Below are positions 43,226-49,340 of a DNA stretch of 49,340 nt, in pieces (the stretch's first letter is position 1; the number at the start of each line of letters is the position of its first letter). This stretch comes from an uncultured Clostridia bacterium (GTDB taxonomy: Bacteria; Bacillota; Clostridia; UMGS1883): the NCBI GenBank assembly GCA_947629005.1, contig CANRCD010000013.1, positions 1 through 49,340 of the forward strand, read 5' to 3'. The notes under the pieces are model-generated. The model worked only from the letters and a program-made list of their open reading frames with translations. It was not told where the DNA came from and ran no database searches. A program made the position numbers and the translations under genes.

Positions 43226-43258
43226 GCAAAAATCCGCTCGCAACGAGCGGATTTTTGC
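43226..43258. terminator. Bidirectional terminator after glgA
   Basis: A perfect 14-bp stem (arms GCAAAAATCCGCTC and GAGCGGATTTTTGC, loop GCAAC) between glgA and the convergent HAD gene. Five-residue A and T runs on the two sides fit function in both directions. The stem core matches the terminator at 26534-26561. Confidence 0.9.
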
Positions 43259-43330
43259 TTGTATGGCCCCGCGGTTTAATGTGGCGCGGCAAGTTTTTTA
43301 CTGCCCTTTTTCGGAAGCAACTTTGTCAAT

Positions 43331-43933
43331 CTATTCCACCCCGAGGCGCCTAAGCCCCTCAACAGTGGCGGCGTGATCGGTGACAAGCACGGTCTTAAAG
43401 CCCAGCGCTTCCGCTGCGGCAAGATTTTCCGGCAAATCGTCAAGAAACACCGTCCTCTCCGGAGTAAGGCCGTATCGCCCGATAAGCTCCTTGTAAATAT
43501 CGGGGTCGGGCTTGATTTTGTTCACCGCATAGCTCACCACTCCGCCGTCAAGGTGCTTAAGAAAACCAAAATGCTCCTTGGCATATCCGAACATGGTGCG
43601 CCCGTAATTCGACAGCACGTACACCCTGTAGCCCTTCTCCCTGAGTCCCCGTACCCATTCTTCGGCAAAGGGGTACTCCGTCACGGAGTACTGCCACGCC
43701 TCAAAAACGCGGCGTATCTCAGCCGCGAGGCGGGGCGCGTTGGCTGTAAACGCCGCGACGAGCTCCTCATCGCTCATAAGGCCAAGGTCCACCTGCTTCC
43801 ACTGATCGCTCATGAACACCGCCCGCGCCATGCCCTCCCGCACCTGAGGCTCAAGCCCCAGCCCGTGCAGGAAGCCGTCCCAGTCGAAAGCGGCCAGCAC
43901 GTTTCCTATGTCAAAAACCACAGCCTCAATCAA
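43331..43933 (-). CDS. HAD-family hydrolase (phosphatase-like)
   Basis: A 200-residue haloacid dehalogenase-type hydrolase. Motif I is VVFDIGNVLAAFDWD (nucleophile Asp in FDIGN), motif II is VYVLSNYGRTMF, motif III is the Lys in NKIKPDPDIYKEL, and motif IV is TVFLDDLPENLAAAEALGF. It has a helical cap domain. The start is TTG at 43933: GGAGGA lies 8 nt upstream, and longer in-frame starts would lie in the upstream gene. The start overlaps the stop of the SGNH-like gene by 8 nt, so the two are coupled. The substrate is unknown; the GNV signature resembles YihX or alpha-glucose-1-phosphatase-like HADs. Confidence 0.88.
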   Translation of the reverse strand: MIEAVVFDIGNVLAAFDWDGFLHGLGLEPQVREGMARAVFMSDQWKQVDLGLMSDEELVAAFTANAPRLAAEIRRVFEAWQYSVTEYPFAEEWVRGLREKGYRVYVLSNYGRTMFGYAKEHFGFLKHLDGGVVSYAVNKIKPDPDIYKELIGRYGLTPERTVFLDDLPENLAAAEALGFKTVLVTDHAATVEGLRRLGVE

Positions 43934-44765
43934 GACCGGCGTCCTCCGTTTCCTTGTCATATTTTTGAACGGTTTTAACGACCTCGTCAAAATACCCAAG
44001 TTCAGTCATCCTGTCGTATGTCAGAAAGGCCGCCAGCTTGTAGCCCGTCGCATTGAGCGTCACGCCGTCCTCCATAAGCAGTCCGGGCGGCACGCGGCCT
44101 TCGGCCATGGCGGCCTCGTCCTCGGGATAGACAGTAAGTCCGAGGCTGGCCATACCGTCGGTGCTCAGATACTCGCGCAGATTTATGTATTTATCGCCGT
44201 ACTCGGCGGCCATGGCAGCTTCAAGGGCCTGCATTTCCTCGCGCGTACCGTTTGGCACGCCCAGCACGATATAGCGATCCCGACCGGCGATTAGCTCCTT
44301 CTGGCTTGCCAAAAAGGCCTCGACGTCGCCGGTGAGGCCGCAGTCGCTCTCAAAAAAGACAACTGGCAGATAGGTCTTTTGCAGAACGGTCTCGTGGGGG
44401 TCGTTCAGGTCAACAACATTTACAACGGTATCCAGCACGTTCTGGTCTATCAGGGTTTCAACTATCAGTGGCAGGTAGCCGCCCATATCCGTTTCATTTA
44501 TTTTTCTGCCATAAAATACTACGCCCGGAAGGTTCACCATAGCCGTCAAGTTGATGTCCTCCGCGGCGGCCTTTTCCTTGGCGGCCTGCTCGATATAGGC
44601 CTCGTCGCGGGCCTTTTGCTGCTCCTTGAGGCGCTGCGAGGCGGCCTCGTACTCGCCGGCCTTCTCCTCCGCTCGGTCACGGTTCACAAAGAATATCGCA
44701 GCCATAGCGGCCGCGAGAACGATTATCATCGCTAAGGCTATTAACTGCTTCTTTTCTCTGAACAT
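43926..44765 (-). CDS. Membrane-anchored SGNH-hydrolase-like protein, catalytic residues altered
   Basis: A 279-residue protein with one N-terminal membrane helix (about 7-27), a coiled-coil stem (about 28-70) and an exported SGNH-like domain. Recognisable parts are DRYIVLGVPNGTREEMQALE, KYINLREYLSTDGM and the C-terminal DGVTLNATGYKLAAFLTYDR. In active relatives the last motif reads DGxHxN with a catalytic His; here Thr stands in its place. The usual Gly-Asp-Ser block is replaced by PGVVFYGRK. It may be an inactive scaffold or use another site (inference). It is transcribed from a consensus promoter, and the HAD gene overlaps its end. Confidence 0.7.
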   Translation of the reverse strand: MFREKKQLIALAMIIVLAAAMAAIFFVNRDRAEEKAGEYEAASQRLKEQQKARDEAYIEQAAKEKAAAEDINLTAMVNLPGVVFYGRKINETDMGGYLPLIVETLIDQNVLDTVVNVVDLNDPHETVLQKTYLPVVFFESDCGLTGDVEAFLASQKELIAGRDRYIVLGVPNGTREEMQALEAAMAAEYGDKYINLREYLSTDGMASLGLTVYPEDEAAMAEGRVPPGLLMEDGVTLNATGYKLAAFLTYDRMTELGYFDEVVKTVQKYDKETEDAGLD

Positions 44766-44798
44766 GGCTTTCCCCCACTTTTTGTCGCTTATTAATAT

Positions 44799-44827
44799 AT
44801 TATATCATCTGCCGTCCGCCTTGTCAA
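44799..44827 (-). promoter_or_regulatory. Consensus promoter of the SGNH-HAD operon
   Basis: Minus-strand TTGACA (44822-44827), 17 nt and TATAAT (44799-44804), both perfect, 34 nt before the start codon. About 50 bp separate it from the opposing -35 box of the kinase promoter. Confidence 0.88.
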
Positions 44828-44876
44828 TAGAAGGGAACGGCAGTAAAGCTCAAAAAATAAATTTACAATTTTACTA

Positions 44877-44905
44877 TGGACTAATCGGAAAAAATGTGAT
44901 ATTAT
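44877..44905 (+). promoter_or_regulatory. Promoter of the NahK-like kinase with shared 14-bp motif
   Basis: TGGACT (44877-44882), 17 nt and TATTAT (44900-44905). GACTAATCGGAAAA (44879-44892) is identical to the glycogen operon promoter and sits at the same distance from the -10 box. The -35 box is poor (TGGACT), fitting a need for an activator. Confidence 0.7.
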
Positions 44906-44938
44906 GATTGTGTATAAATATCGGAGGGGGCCGGCGGC

Positions 44939-45937
44939 ATGGATATAACCGAAATTGCGCGAGAGTTCGCCATCGACGGCGAGCCGTTGTCGGCCGTTCC
45001 CCTGAGCGGTGGCCACATCAACGACACCTGCCGTATATCCACGCGCGGCTCGCGCTACGTGCTTCAGCGGATAAACGGCCGAGTACTGAAAAATCCGCCG
45101 CTGGTAATGGAAAATATCGCCGCCGTGACGGCCCATCTAAGGGCCAAGGGCGTCGAAACTCTGACCATAATCCCCACCCTGAAGGGCGAACTGCTCCACA
45201 GGCAGGGCGAGGACTACTACCGTATGTACGCCTACATCGAGAACGCCGAAAGCCGGCTTTCGCCGCTGTCGGCCGAGGATTTCCGCGCGGCGGGGGAGGC
45301 TTTTGGCTCGTTTGTGGAAGCGCTGGGCGATATGCCCGTCGGCAAAGTACATCAAATACCCAAGGCCTCGCACGACACCGCTTTTCACCTTTCGGAGCTG
45401 AAAAAGGCCGCCCGCGCCGATGCCTTCGGACGCGCCAAATATGCCGGCAGGGAGATAGAGCGGGCCATGGAAAAAAGCCGCTACGCCTCTCTGCTGAGAC
45501 CGCTGCTTATATCGGGCGAGCTGCCGCTGCGCATTGTCCATAACGACACAAAATATAGTAATATCATGGTCGACACCGTCACCCACAAGGCCCGCTGCGT
45601 GCTCGATCTCGACAACGTAATGCCCGGCTCGGCGCTTACCGACTACGGAGACGCCATACGCAGCGGCTGCGATGACGGAGGCCGCTTCCGAGCCGAGCTG
45701 CTGCCGCCCTATAGGGCGGGCTTCCTCGGGGCAGTGGATCTGAACGCGCTCGAGATGGAGCTTCTGCCCGCCGCGCCGCTCATAATTACATACGAAAACG
45801 CCATACGCTATCTGACGGACTATCTGTCGGGAGACGTGTATTTCAAAACAAGCTATCCGGGGCACAATCTTGAAAAATTCCGCGCCCGTATGCGGCTTCT
45901 GGAGGATATGGAGGCCAGCCCCCTCTGCGGCATATAA
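44939..45937 (+). CDS. NahK-like sugar 1-kinase (aminoglycoside phosphotransferase fold)
   Basis: A 332-residue small-molecule kinase. The nucleotide-binding start LSGGHINDTCRI (residues 22-33) and YVLQRINGRVLKNPPLVMEN match the N-acetylhexosamine 1-kinase (NahK) group. Catalytic motifs are VHNDTKYSNIM (Brenner Asp) and LDLDNVMPGSALTDYGDAIR (Mg-binding Asp). NahK makes sugar 1-phosphates from N-acetylhexosamine or related sugars (known); here a hexose such as glucose is a plausible substrate because the promoter shares a motif with the glycogen operon. GGAGGGGG lies about 8 nt before the ATG. There is no resistance context, so antibiotic modification is unlikely. Confidence 0.83.
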   Translation: MDITEIAREFAIDGEPLSAVPLSGGHINDTCRISTRGSRYVLQRINGRVLKNPPLVMENIAAVTAHLRAKGVETLTIIPTLKGELLHRQGEDYYRMYAYIENAESRLSPLSAEDFRAAGEAFGSFVEALGDMPVGKVHQIPKASHDTAFHLSELKKAARADAFGRAKYAGREIERAMEKSRYASLLRPLLISGELPLRIVHNDTKYSNIMVDTVTHKARCVLDLDNVMPGSALTDYGDAIRSGCDDGGRFRAELLPPYRAGFLGAVDLNALEMELLPAAPLIITYENAIRYLTDYLSGDVYFKTSYPGHNLEKFRARMRLLEDMEASPLCGI

Positions 45938-45976
45938 AGGGCGGGGCGGTAATTTCAGATTTATAAATATTTCCTC

Positions 45977-46005
45977 TTCTCAAACGGGGATTTTTATGCT
46001 ACAAT
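45977..46005 (+). promoter_or_regulatory. Probable promoter of mecA
   Basis: TTCTCA (45977-45982), 17 nt and TACAAT (46000-46005), 21 nt before the start codon. The -35 box fits the consensus in four of six positions. Confidence 0.5.
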
Positions 46006-46025
46006 TAAAACAGGAGGCGAGATAT

Positions 46026-46637
46026 ATGAAGCTGGAGCTGATCCGTCAGAACAAGCTTAAAATAACGCTCTGTCAGGAGGATTTAAACTCCTACGGGGTG
46101 AATGTTGAAAGCATATCGAAGAAAACCAGCGAGGCGCAGGCCATGTTTTTCTCGGTGCTGAGAAAGGCCGAGGCCGAGGTAGGCTTCGATTACGCCAATT
46201 CGCGCCTTGTGGTGGAGGCTATGCCATCCTCGGGCGATTTGGTGATATTTGTCACAAAAGTTGATAACGAGGCTGAACAGCGGCTGTTTGAGCGAATATC
46301 CTCACGTCAGGAGAATATGTCCCCGCGGGAAGCGGGGCCGCAGCTTAGGAGCGAGGCCGAACGCCGCCGCGAGGAAGGGCGCGCCAGCTTTATGGTAGAG
46401 CTTTCGTCCTTTGACGATGTGGTGGAAATGTGCCACGCCATTCCTACATATTTTGGCGGCACCCTTTACAGTAATGAGGAAAAATACTACGTCGCCGTCG
46501 GCGCCGGCATGGAGAAGCTGGCAGCGGAATACGGCCGCCTGCTGGACGAGGGCGCTCAGAGTATTATCGAGGAGCACGGAGTGCCCATCATCTACCGCAG
46601 AACATTTGATATAATACGCAATCGGTTTAAGGCATAG
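46026..46637 (+). CDS. mecA: MecA-type ClpC adaptor protein
   Basis: Adaptor that delivers substrates such as competence and stress regulators to the ClpC ATPase. 203 residues. The N-terminal substrate domain starts MKLELIRQNKLKITLCQEDL, and the C-terminal ClpC-binding domain shows RASFMVELSSFDDVVEMCHA, LYSNEEKYYVAV and ILEE-like IIEEHGVPIIYRRTFDII. A charged linker (about 100-120) joins them. The ATG at 46026 is preceded by AGGAGG by 8 nt. Upstream in-frame sequence overlaps the kinase gene and is rejected. It is followed by a 586-nt AT-rich spacer. Confidence 0.9.
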   Translation: MKLELIRQNKLKITLCQEDLNSYGVNVESISKKTSEAQAMFFSVLRKAEAEVGFDYANSRLVVEAMPSSGDLVIFVTKVDNEAEQRLFERISSRQENMSPREAGPQLRSEAERRREEGRASFMVELSSFDDVVEMCHAIPTYFGGTLYSNEEKYYVAVGAGMEKLAAEYGRLLDEGAQSIIEEHGVPIIYRRTFDIIRNRFKA

Positions 46638-47078
46638 AAGATTTGAGCAGTAAAAATAACCCTCAGTAGTAAAACGTGAACTACCACAAAAAATACGGGC
46701 AGTACAAAAAACAGTCAATATAGTAGAAAAATAAGTTATTAAGCACTGAACTGGCACCTATTTTCAAGTGGTGTCAGTTTTGTGTTGGGCTGAATTTTTT
46801 TGTGGTTAGAGCCGTGAAATTTTTTTATAAAAACAAGACCTTTCATAATAAAAAACATAGTATGCCTTTGTCAAAAAAGAAGGTGTAGATTTTTCAAAAA
46901 TGTGTTACATCTTAAAAAGATTTCTCCGTTATGCACAAAAATGGAAGCATAATCCTGTGGAGAATTCCACGAAGCTGCCCAATGTCGAAATTTGTTTTTG
47001 ACATATTTATTGGGGCTATTTGTAACACGTCTATTGCAAACCTACACATATACATCCGCGTCATTCAGGCAGAAAATA
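46638..47078. other. AT-rich non-coding spacer
   Basis: No convincing gene is seen on either strand. The stretch is much more AT-rich than its surroundings, with poly-A/T tracts and loose CAGTAnAAAAA-like repeats near 46650-46730. It contains one long inverted repeat (46749-46779), listed separately. It could be a decayed insertion element or a horizontally acquired scar; there is no transposase gene or clear remnant. Confidence 0.6.
46749..46779. repeat. Inverted repeat, possible terminator or IS end
   Basis: Arms AACTGGCACC (46749-46758) and GGTGTCAGTT (46770-46779) pair over 10 bp, with one G-U pair, around an 11-nt loop. T-rich sequence follows but not a clean T run. It could end the mecA transcript or be a mobile-element terminus. 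Confidence 0.45.
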
Positions 47079-47107
47079 TTGACACGCCTCAAAAATCATA
47101 GTATAAT
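47079..47107 (+). promoter_or_regulatory. Consensus promoter of the ECF transporter operon
   Basis: TTGACA (47079-47084), 17 nt and TATAAT (47102-47107), both perfect, with a 110-nt leader before the first gene. Confidence 0.88.
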
Positions 47108-47108
47108 T

Positions 47109-47171
47109 AAAGCGGAGGCAAAATCAGGGAAGGTTTGTGGCAACGAGCCGCCCGCGATTTATGGCCGCTTT
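47109..47171 (+). ncRNA. Compact structured leader RNA of the ECF transporter gene
   Basis: AAAGCGG (47109-47115) pairs with CCGCTTT (47165-47171) to close a stem. Inside, AAATC (47121-47125) pairs with GATTT (47156-47160) and a hairpin GTGGC-AACGA-GCCGC lies in the middle. Nested stems of this kind in front of a vitamin-type transporter gene suggest a small riboswitch or other cis-regulator (inference). It matches none of the well-known classes I can recall, and it begins almost at the transcription start, which excludes the larger TPP and cobalamin classes. Confidence 0.45.
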
Positions 47172-47223
47172 TCAGATCTATATTAATCCCAGTACACCAT
47201 AACAGGGGTAAGGAGGAACCGGA

Positions 47224-47784
47224 ATGAAGGATAAAATCAAAAAGCTCACACTTTCGGCCATGTTTATGGCTATAGGGCTGGCACTGCCATTCCTGACAGG
47301 ACAGATAAAGACCGTGGGCAATATGCTTTGCCCAATGCACATTCCCGTGCTGCTGTGCGGGCTTATATGCGGCTGGCAGTACGGCGCTGCGGTGGGACTT
47401 ATTTTGCCGCTGCTGCGCTCGGCTACGTTCGGTATGCCGCCGATGTATCCTACGGCCATAGCGATGGCCTTTGAGCTCATGACGTACGGCCTTGTGATTG
47501 GCGTTCTCTACAGCCGCTCGCGTTGGAAGTGCGTTATCGCGCTTTACCGTTCGCTCATTGCGGCGATGCTTGCGGGCCGCGCCGTGTGGGGCATAGTGCA
47601 GATAGTTCTGCTGGGCCTCGGCGGAAGCGTGTTCACTTTCAGAGCCTTTATGGTTGGCGCTTTCCTTAACGCAATCCCGGGCATAATTCTTCAGCTTGTA
47701 CTTATTCCCGCCGTGATGGTGGCCCTTAACCGCACCGGACTGGTGCGCTTCACTCCTGCGCCGAAGACTCCCGAAGAGGCCTGA
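47224..47784 (+). CDS. ECF transporter S component
   Basis: Substrate-binding membrane subunit of an energy-coupling-factor transporter. 186 residues with about six helices: first helix KKLTLSAMFMAIGLALPFLT, then CPMHIPVLLCGLICGWQYGA and GLILPLLRSATFGMPPMYPT. These short helices and the small-residue-rich first helix that binds the T subunit are typical of the ECF S family. The A and T components must be encoded elsewhere, as in group II ECF systems. The vitamin is not identifiable from sequence. The downstream P-loop kinase, 1 nt away, may phosphorylate the imported compound. AAGGAGG precedes the ATG. Confidence 0.85.
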   Translation: MKDKIKKLTLSAMFMAIGLALPFLTGQIKTVGNMLCPMHIPVLLCGLICGWQYGAAVGLILPLLRSATFGMPPMYPTAIAMAFELMTYGLVIGVLYSRSRWKCVIALYRSLIAAMLAGRAVWGIVQIVLLGLGGSVFTFRAFMVGAFLNAIPGIILQLVLIPAVMVALNRTGLVRFTPAPKTPEEA

Positions 47785-47785
47785 A

Positions 47786-48361
47786 ATGGATAGGCTCTCC
47801 CTCGAGCTTGCGCGGAGAATATCCGCGCTCAAAAAACCGGACAGGCCGACTATAGTTGCCATAGACGGCCGCTGCGCCTCCGGCAAGACCACTTTGGCGG
47901 CCCGTCTGGAGGAAATTCTCGGCTGCACCGTTGTACATTTGGACGACTATTTTCTCCGTCCAGAGCAGCGCACGCCCGAGCGGCTGGCCGCTGCCGGTGG
48001 GAATATAGATTACGAGCGATTCCTCGCCGAGGCGCTTTTGCCATTGCGCTCCGGCATAAAAGAGTTGAGCCTTCGCCGCTTCGACTGCCATTTAATGGAG
48101 CTTATTCCGCCCGAGCGGCTGCGGCCCGCGCCCATTGTCGTGGCGGAGGGCTCATACAGCTGCCACCCGGCTTTGTGGGACAGCTACGACCTCCGCGTGT
48201 TTCTGACGGTCTCGCCAAAGGAGCAGCTGCGGCGTATAGCCCTGCGGGGCGGCGAAAGCGCCCTCGCGGCCTTTCGCGAGCGTTGGATACCGCTGGAGGA
48301 GGCGTACTTCAAGGCTTTCGATATTGCGGCCCGCTGCGATGCTGTGTTTGAAAACGAATAA
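47786..48361 (+). CDS. Uridine kinase-like P-loop kinase
   Basis: A 191-residue P-loop kinase with IVAIDGRCASGKTTLAARLE (Walker A GRCASGKTT), a VVHLDDYFLRPEQRTPERLA motif typical of uridine/phosphoribulokinase-type enzymes, FDCHLM and VVAEGSYSCHPALWDSYDLR, and the LID-like arginines RRIALRGGESALAAFRERWI. It starts 1 nt after the ECF S gene, so it is coupled to it. Candidate substrates are nucleosides or vitamin nucleosides such as a riboside (inference). Its stop codon lies at the edge of the palindromic element that follows. Confidence 0.83.
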   Translation: MDRLSLELARRISALKKPDRPTIVAIDGRCASGKTTLAARLEEILGCTVVHLDDYFLRPEQRTPERLAAAGGNIDYERFLAEALLPLRSGIKELSLRRFDCHLMELIPPERLRPAPIVVAEGSYSCHPALWDSYDLRVFLTVSPKEQLRRIALRGGESALAAFRERWIPLEEAYFKAFDIAARCDAVFENE

Positions 48362-48520
48362 TACTAATCCTCAACTAAAATCAGACATTCGCGACGGTCT
48401 TTTTCGCGTCATACTTCGTTAGGCAGCTTGAAAATACGCCAGTATTCCCTGCGCCGCCTTTCTTGCCTGACGCGAAAGATCCTCGCCGCTTGGTGCCTTA
48501 TTTTAATTAAGGATTAGTAT
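48361..48520. mobile_element. Palindromic MITE-like element
   Basis: About 160 bp bounded by 21-bp inverted repeats (48361-48381 and 48500-48520, 19 of 21 positions complementary, starting ATACTAATCCT). TA dinucleotides lie at both edges (48362-48363 and 48518-48519), as in IS630/Tc1-mariner-type target duplications. A second inverted repeat, TTTCGCGTCA (48402-48411) and TGACGCGAAA (48468-48477), lies inside, so a single strand would fold into a long hairpin. No coding sequence is present. Confidence 0.7.
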
Positions 48521-48554
48521 AAAAAAGCCCCGCGGGAGCTGCCCGCGGGGCTTT
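48521..48554 (-). terminator. Terminator of the collagen-like gene
   Basis: On the minus strand a 13-bp stem (arms AAAGCCCCGCGGG and CCCGCGGGGCTTT, 5-nt loop) is followed by a T run, 12 nt after the stop codon. Confidence 0.93.
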
Positions 48555-48566
48555 GCTGTGGTGTTG

Positions 48567-49340
48567 TCAGCGGAGCCTGGTTATAACAAGGTGAGCCGAC
48601 GCCGGCCGAGTACCGCCTGCGTATGGCGTAACGGTAAGCGCCGTTGAGTTGCCGGCCGGGTTGCGGACGGTAAGAACGGAATTTACCGAGGTGGTTTCCA
48701 CGATGGCCATGCCGATAATGGGCGATGTCCCAGTGGCGCGGCCAACTACCGTATAGGCGAGGTCTTCGCCGTTGAGCGTCAGCAGAAGCTGACCGGCCTC
48801 GTCGACAGTGACCTGAAACAGTACCTGATAGGCGCCGATTTCGGCCAGATTAAAGGAATCGGGGCCGAGCCTTGTGATGCCCGCGCCGCTCGTGGGGCCG
48901 TTCTGCGGGAAGCTGACGTCAGTTCCGGCGGCTACCGTGGCCGAATTGTTGGGCGGGGCCAGAGCGTAGAAGTCAGCATAGCTCAGCACTCCGCCGGGCA
49001 GACCTTGGGGCCCGGCCGGGCCTGCGGGGCCGGTCGCGCCTTGTGGACCGGCGGGGCCTGTTGGGCCGGTTTCGCCTGGAATACCCTGCGGGCCCATGGG
49101 TCCGGCCTCTCCGGGAACGCCCTGCGGGCCCATGGGGCCGGTCGCACCGGCGGGACCGGCGGGACCTACCGGGCCGGCTTCGCCTGGAATGCCCTGCGGG
49201 CCCATGGGTCCGGCTTCGCCGGGAATACCCTGCGGGCCCATGGGGCCGGCCTCTCCGGGAACGCCCTGCGGGCCTGCGGGGCCGGTCGCACCGGCGGGGC
49301 CTGCGGGGCCTACGGGTCCGGCTTCGCCGGGAATACCCTG
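48567..49340 (-). CDS. Collagen-like repeat protein with BclA-like C-terminal domain (partial)
   Basis: Only the 3' part lies in the window; the reading frame is open to the edge and continues N-terminally beyond it. About 115 residues of Gly-x-y triplets in 12-residue blocks ([12 protein letters not shown] and close variants) form a collagen-type triple helix, encoded by near-identical 36-bp DNA repeats. A 140-residue C-terminal domain ([20 protein letters not shown] to VITRLR) with a beta-rich jelly-roll pattern resembles the BclA C-terminal domain of exosporium proteins (inference). It may be a spore-surface or adhesive filament. Codon repeats could slip between strains. Confidence 0.85.
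   Translation of the reverse strand, partial: QGIPGEAGPVGPAGPAGATGPAGPQGVPGEAGPMGPQGIPGEAGPMGPQGIPGEAGPVGPAGPAGATGPMGPQGVPGEAGPMGPQGIPGETGPTGPAGPQGATGPAGPAGPQGLPGGVLSYADFYALAPPNNSATVAAGTDVSFPQNGPTSGAGITRLGPDSFNLAEIGAYQVLFQVTVDEAGQLLLTLNGEDLAYTVVGRATGTSPIIGMAIVETTSVNSVLTVRNPAGNSTALTVTPYAGGTRPASAHLVITRLR

Noticed and set aside
44939-45937. Aminoglycoside resistance phosphotransferase
   Set aside because: The closest pattern is the NahK-type sugar kinase (GGHINDT, LQRIN), and no resistance context is present.
46749-46779. Insertion sequence with a transposase
   Set aside because: Only an inverted repeat is visible; no transposase frame or remnant could be read in the spacer.
47109-47171. TPP or cobalamin riboswitch in the ECF leader (AGGGAAG and GCCCGCG look similar)
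   Set aside because: The leader begins 2 nt after the -10 box and is too short for the full aptamers, and the other conserved blocks are missing.
48567-49340. CRISPR-like array from regularly spaced repeats
   Set aside because: The repeats are in-frame Gly-x-y collagen codons with no unique spacers and an open reading frame throughout.

Overview
The window looks like part of a chromosome from a Gram-positive member of the Clostridia, probably Oscillospirales or a relative (inference; no 16S or other taxonomic marker is present). The pointers are: zinc-ribbon rpsN, a KOW-domain gene between map and infA, a glgC/glgD pair, MecA, a Rae1-type nuclease domain, CsaB and S-layer homology (SLH) domains, a GH25 lysozyme, and a BclA-like collagen protein. 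Genes are GC-rich, spacers are AT-rich, and ribosome binding sites are strong AGGAGG types. Many promoters are near-consensus sigma-A sites with exactly 17-bp spacers.

Layout. 1-2.5 kb: a 3'-truncated SLH surface protein, a divergent XRE repressor with paired operators, and a small membrane-anchored leucine-rich-repeat protein with a suspicious in-frame stop. 2.5-18.4 kb, minus strand: the complete fused S10-spc-alpha superoperon of 32 genes, rpsJ to rplQ, including secY, adk, map, a KOW gene and infA. It has a structured 5' leader and a second 210-nt leader before rpsM. 18.5-22.3 kb: a secreted PLC-X phosphodiesterase and a 56-residue peptide in one unit. 22.3-25.0 kb: a stand-alone Tet(M)/EF-G-like GTPase fused to a Rae1 (YacP) ribosome-associated nuclease domain. 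25.0-26.5 kb: a sigma factor/anti-sigma pair under a perfect cre-like palindrome. 26.5-31.7 kb: a cell-envelope operon of csaB, a membrane coiled-coil protein, a YmdB-type phosphodiesterase, pgeF and an orphan solute-binding lipoprotein. 31.7-37.2 kb: an operon of a zinc-ribbon/CD225 protein, a C_GCAxxG_C_C protein, a heterodimeric ABC exporter, a GH25 lysozyme and a GNAT. 37.3-43.3 kb: the glycogen operon glgB-glgC-glgD-glgA. 43.3-44.8 kb: an SGNH-like membrane protein and a HAD hydrolase. 44.9-46.6 kb: a NahK-like sugar kinase and MecA. 46.6-48.6 kb: an AT-rich spacer, a structured leader, an ECF-transporter S component with a uridine-kinase-like gene, and a palindromic MITE-like element. 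48.6 kb to the edge: a collagen-like protein, incomplete.

How the parts connect. Translation dominates the left half. The GTPase-Rae1 fusion is the most novel item, because it joins a ribosome-binding translational GTPase to a domain whose B. subtilis homologue cuts mRNA in the ribosomal A site. Envelope functions recur (SLH protein, CsaB, GH25, PLC, collagen-like protein). A 14-bp sequence shared by the glycogen and sugar-kinase promoters suggests they are co-regulated and that the kinase supplies hexose 1-phosphate to GlgC.

All calls come from reading the sequence and from family knowledge. No database search was possible.
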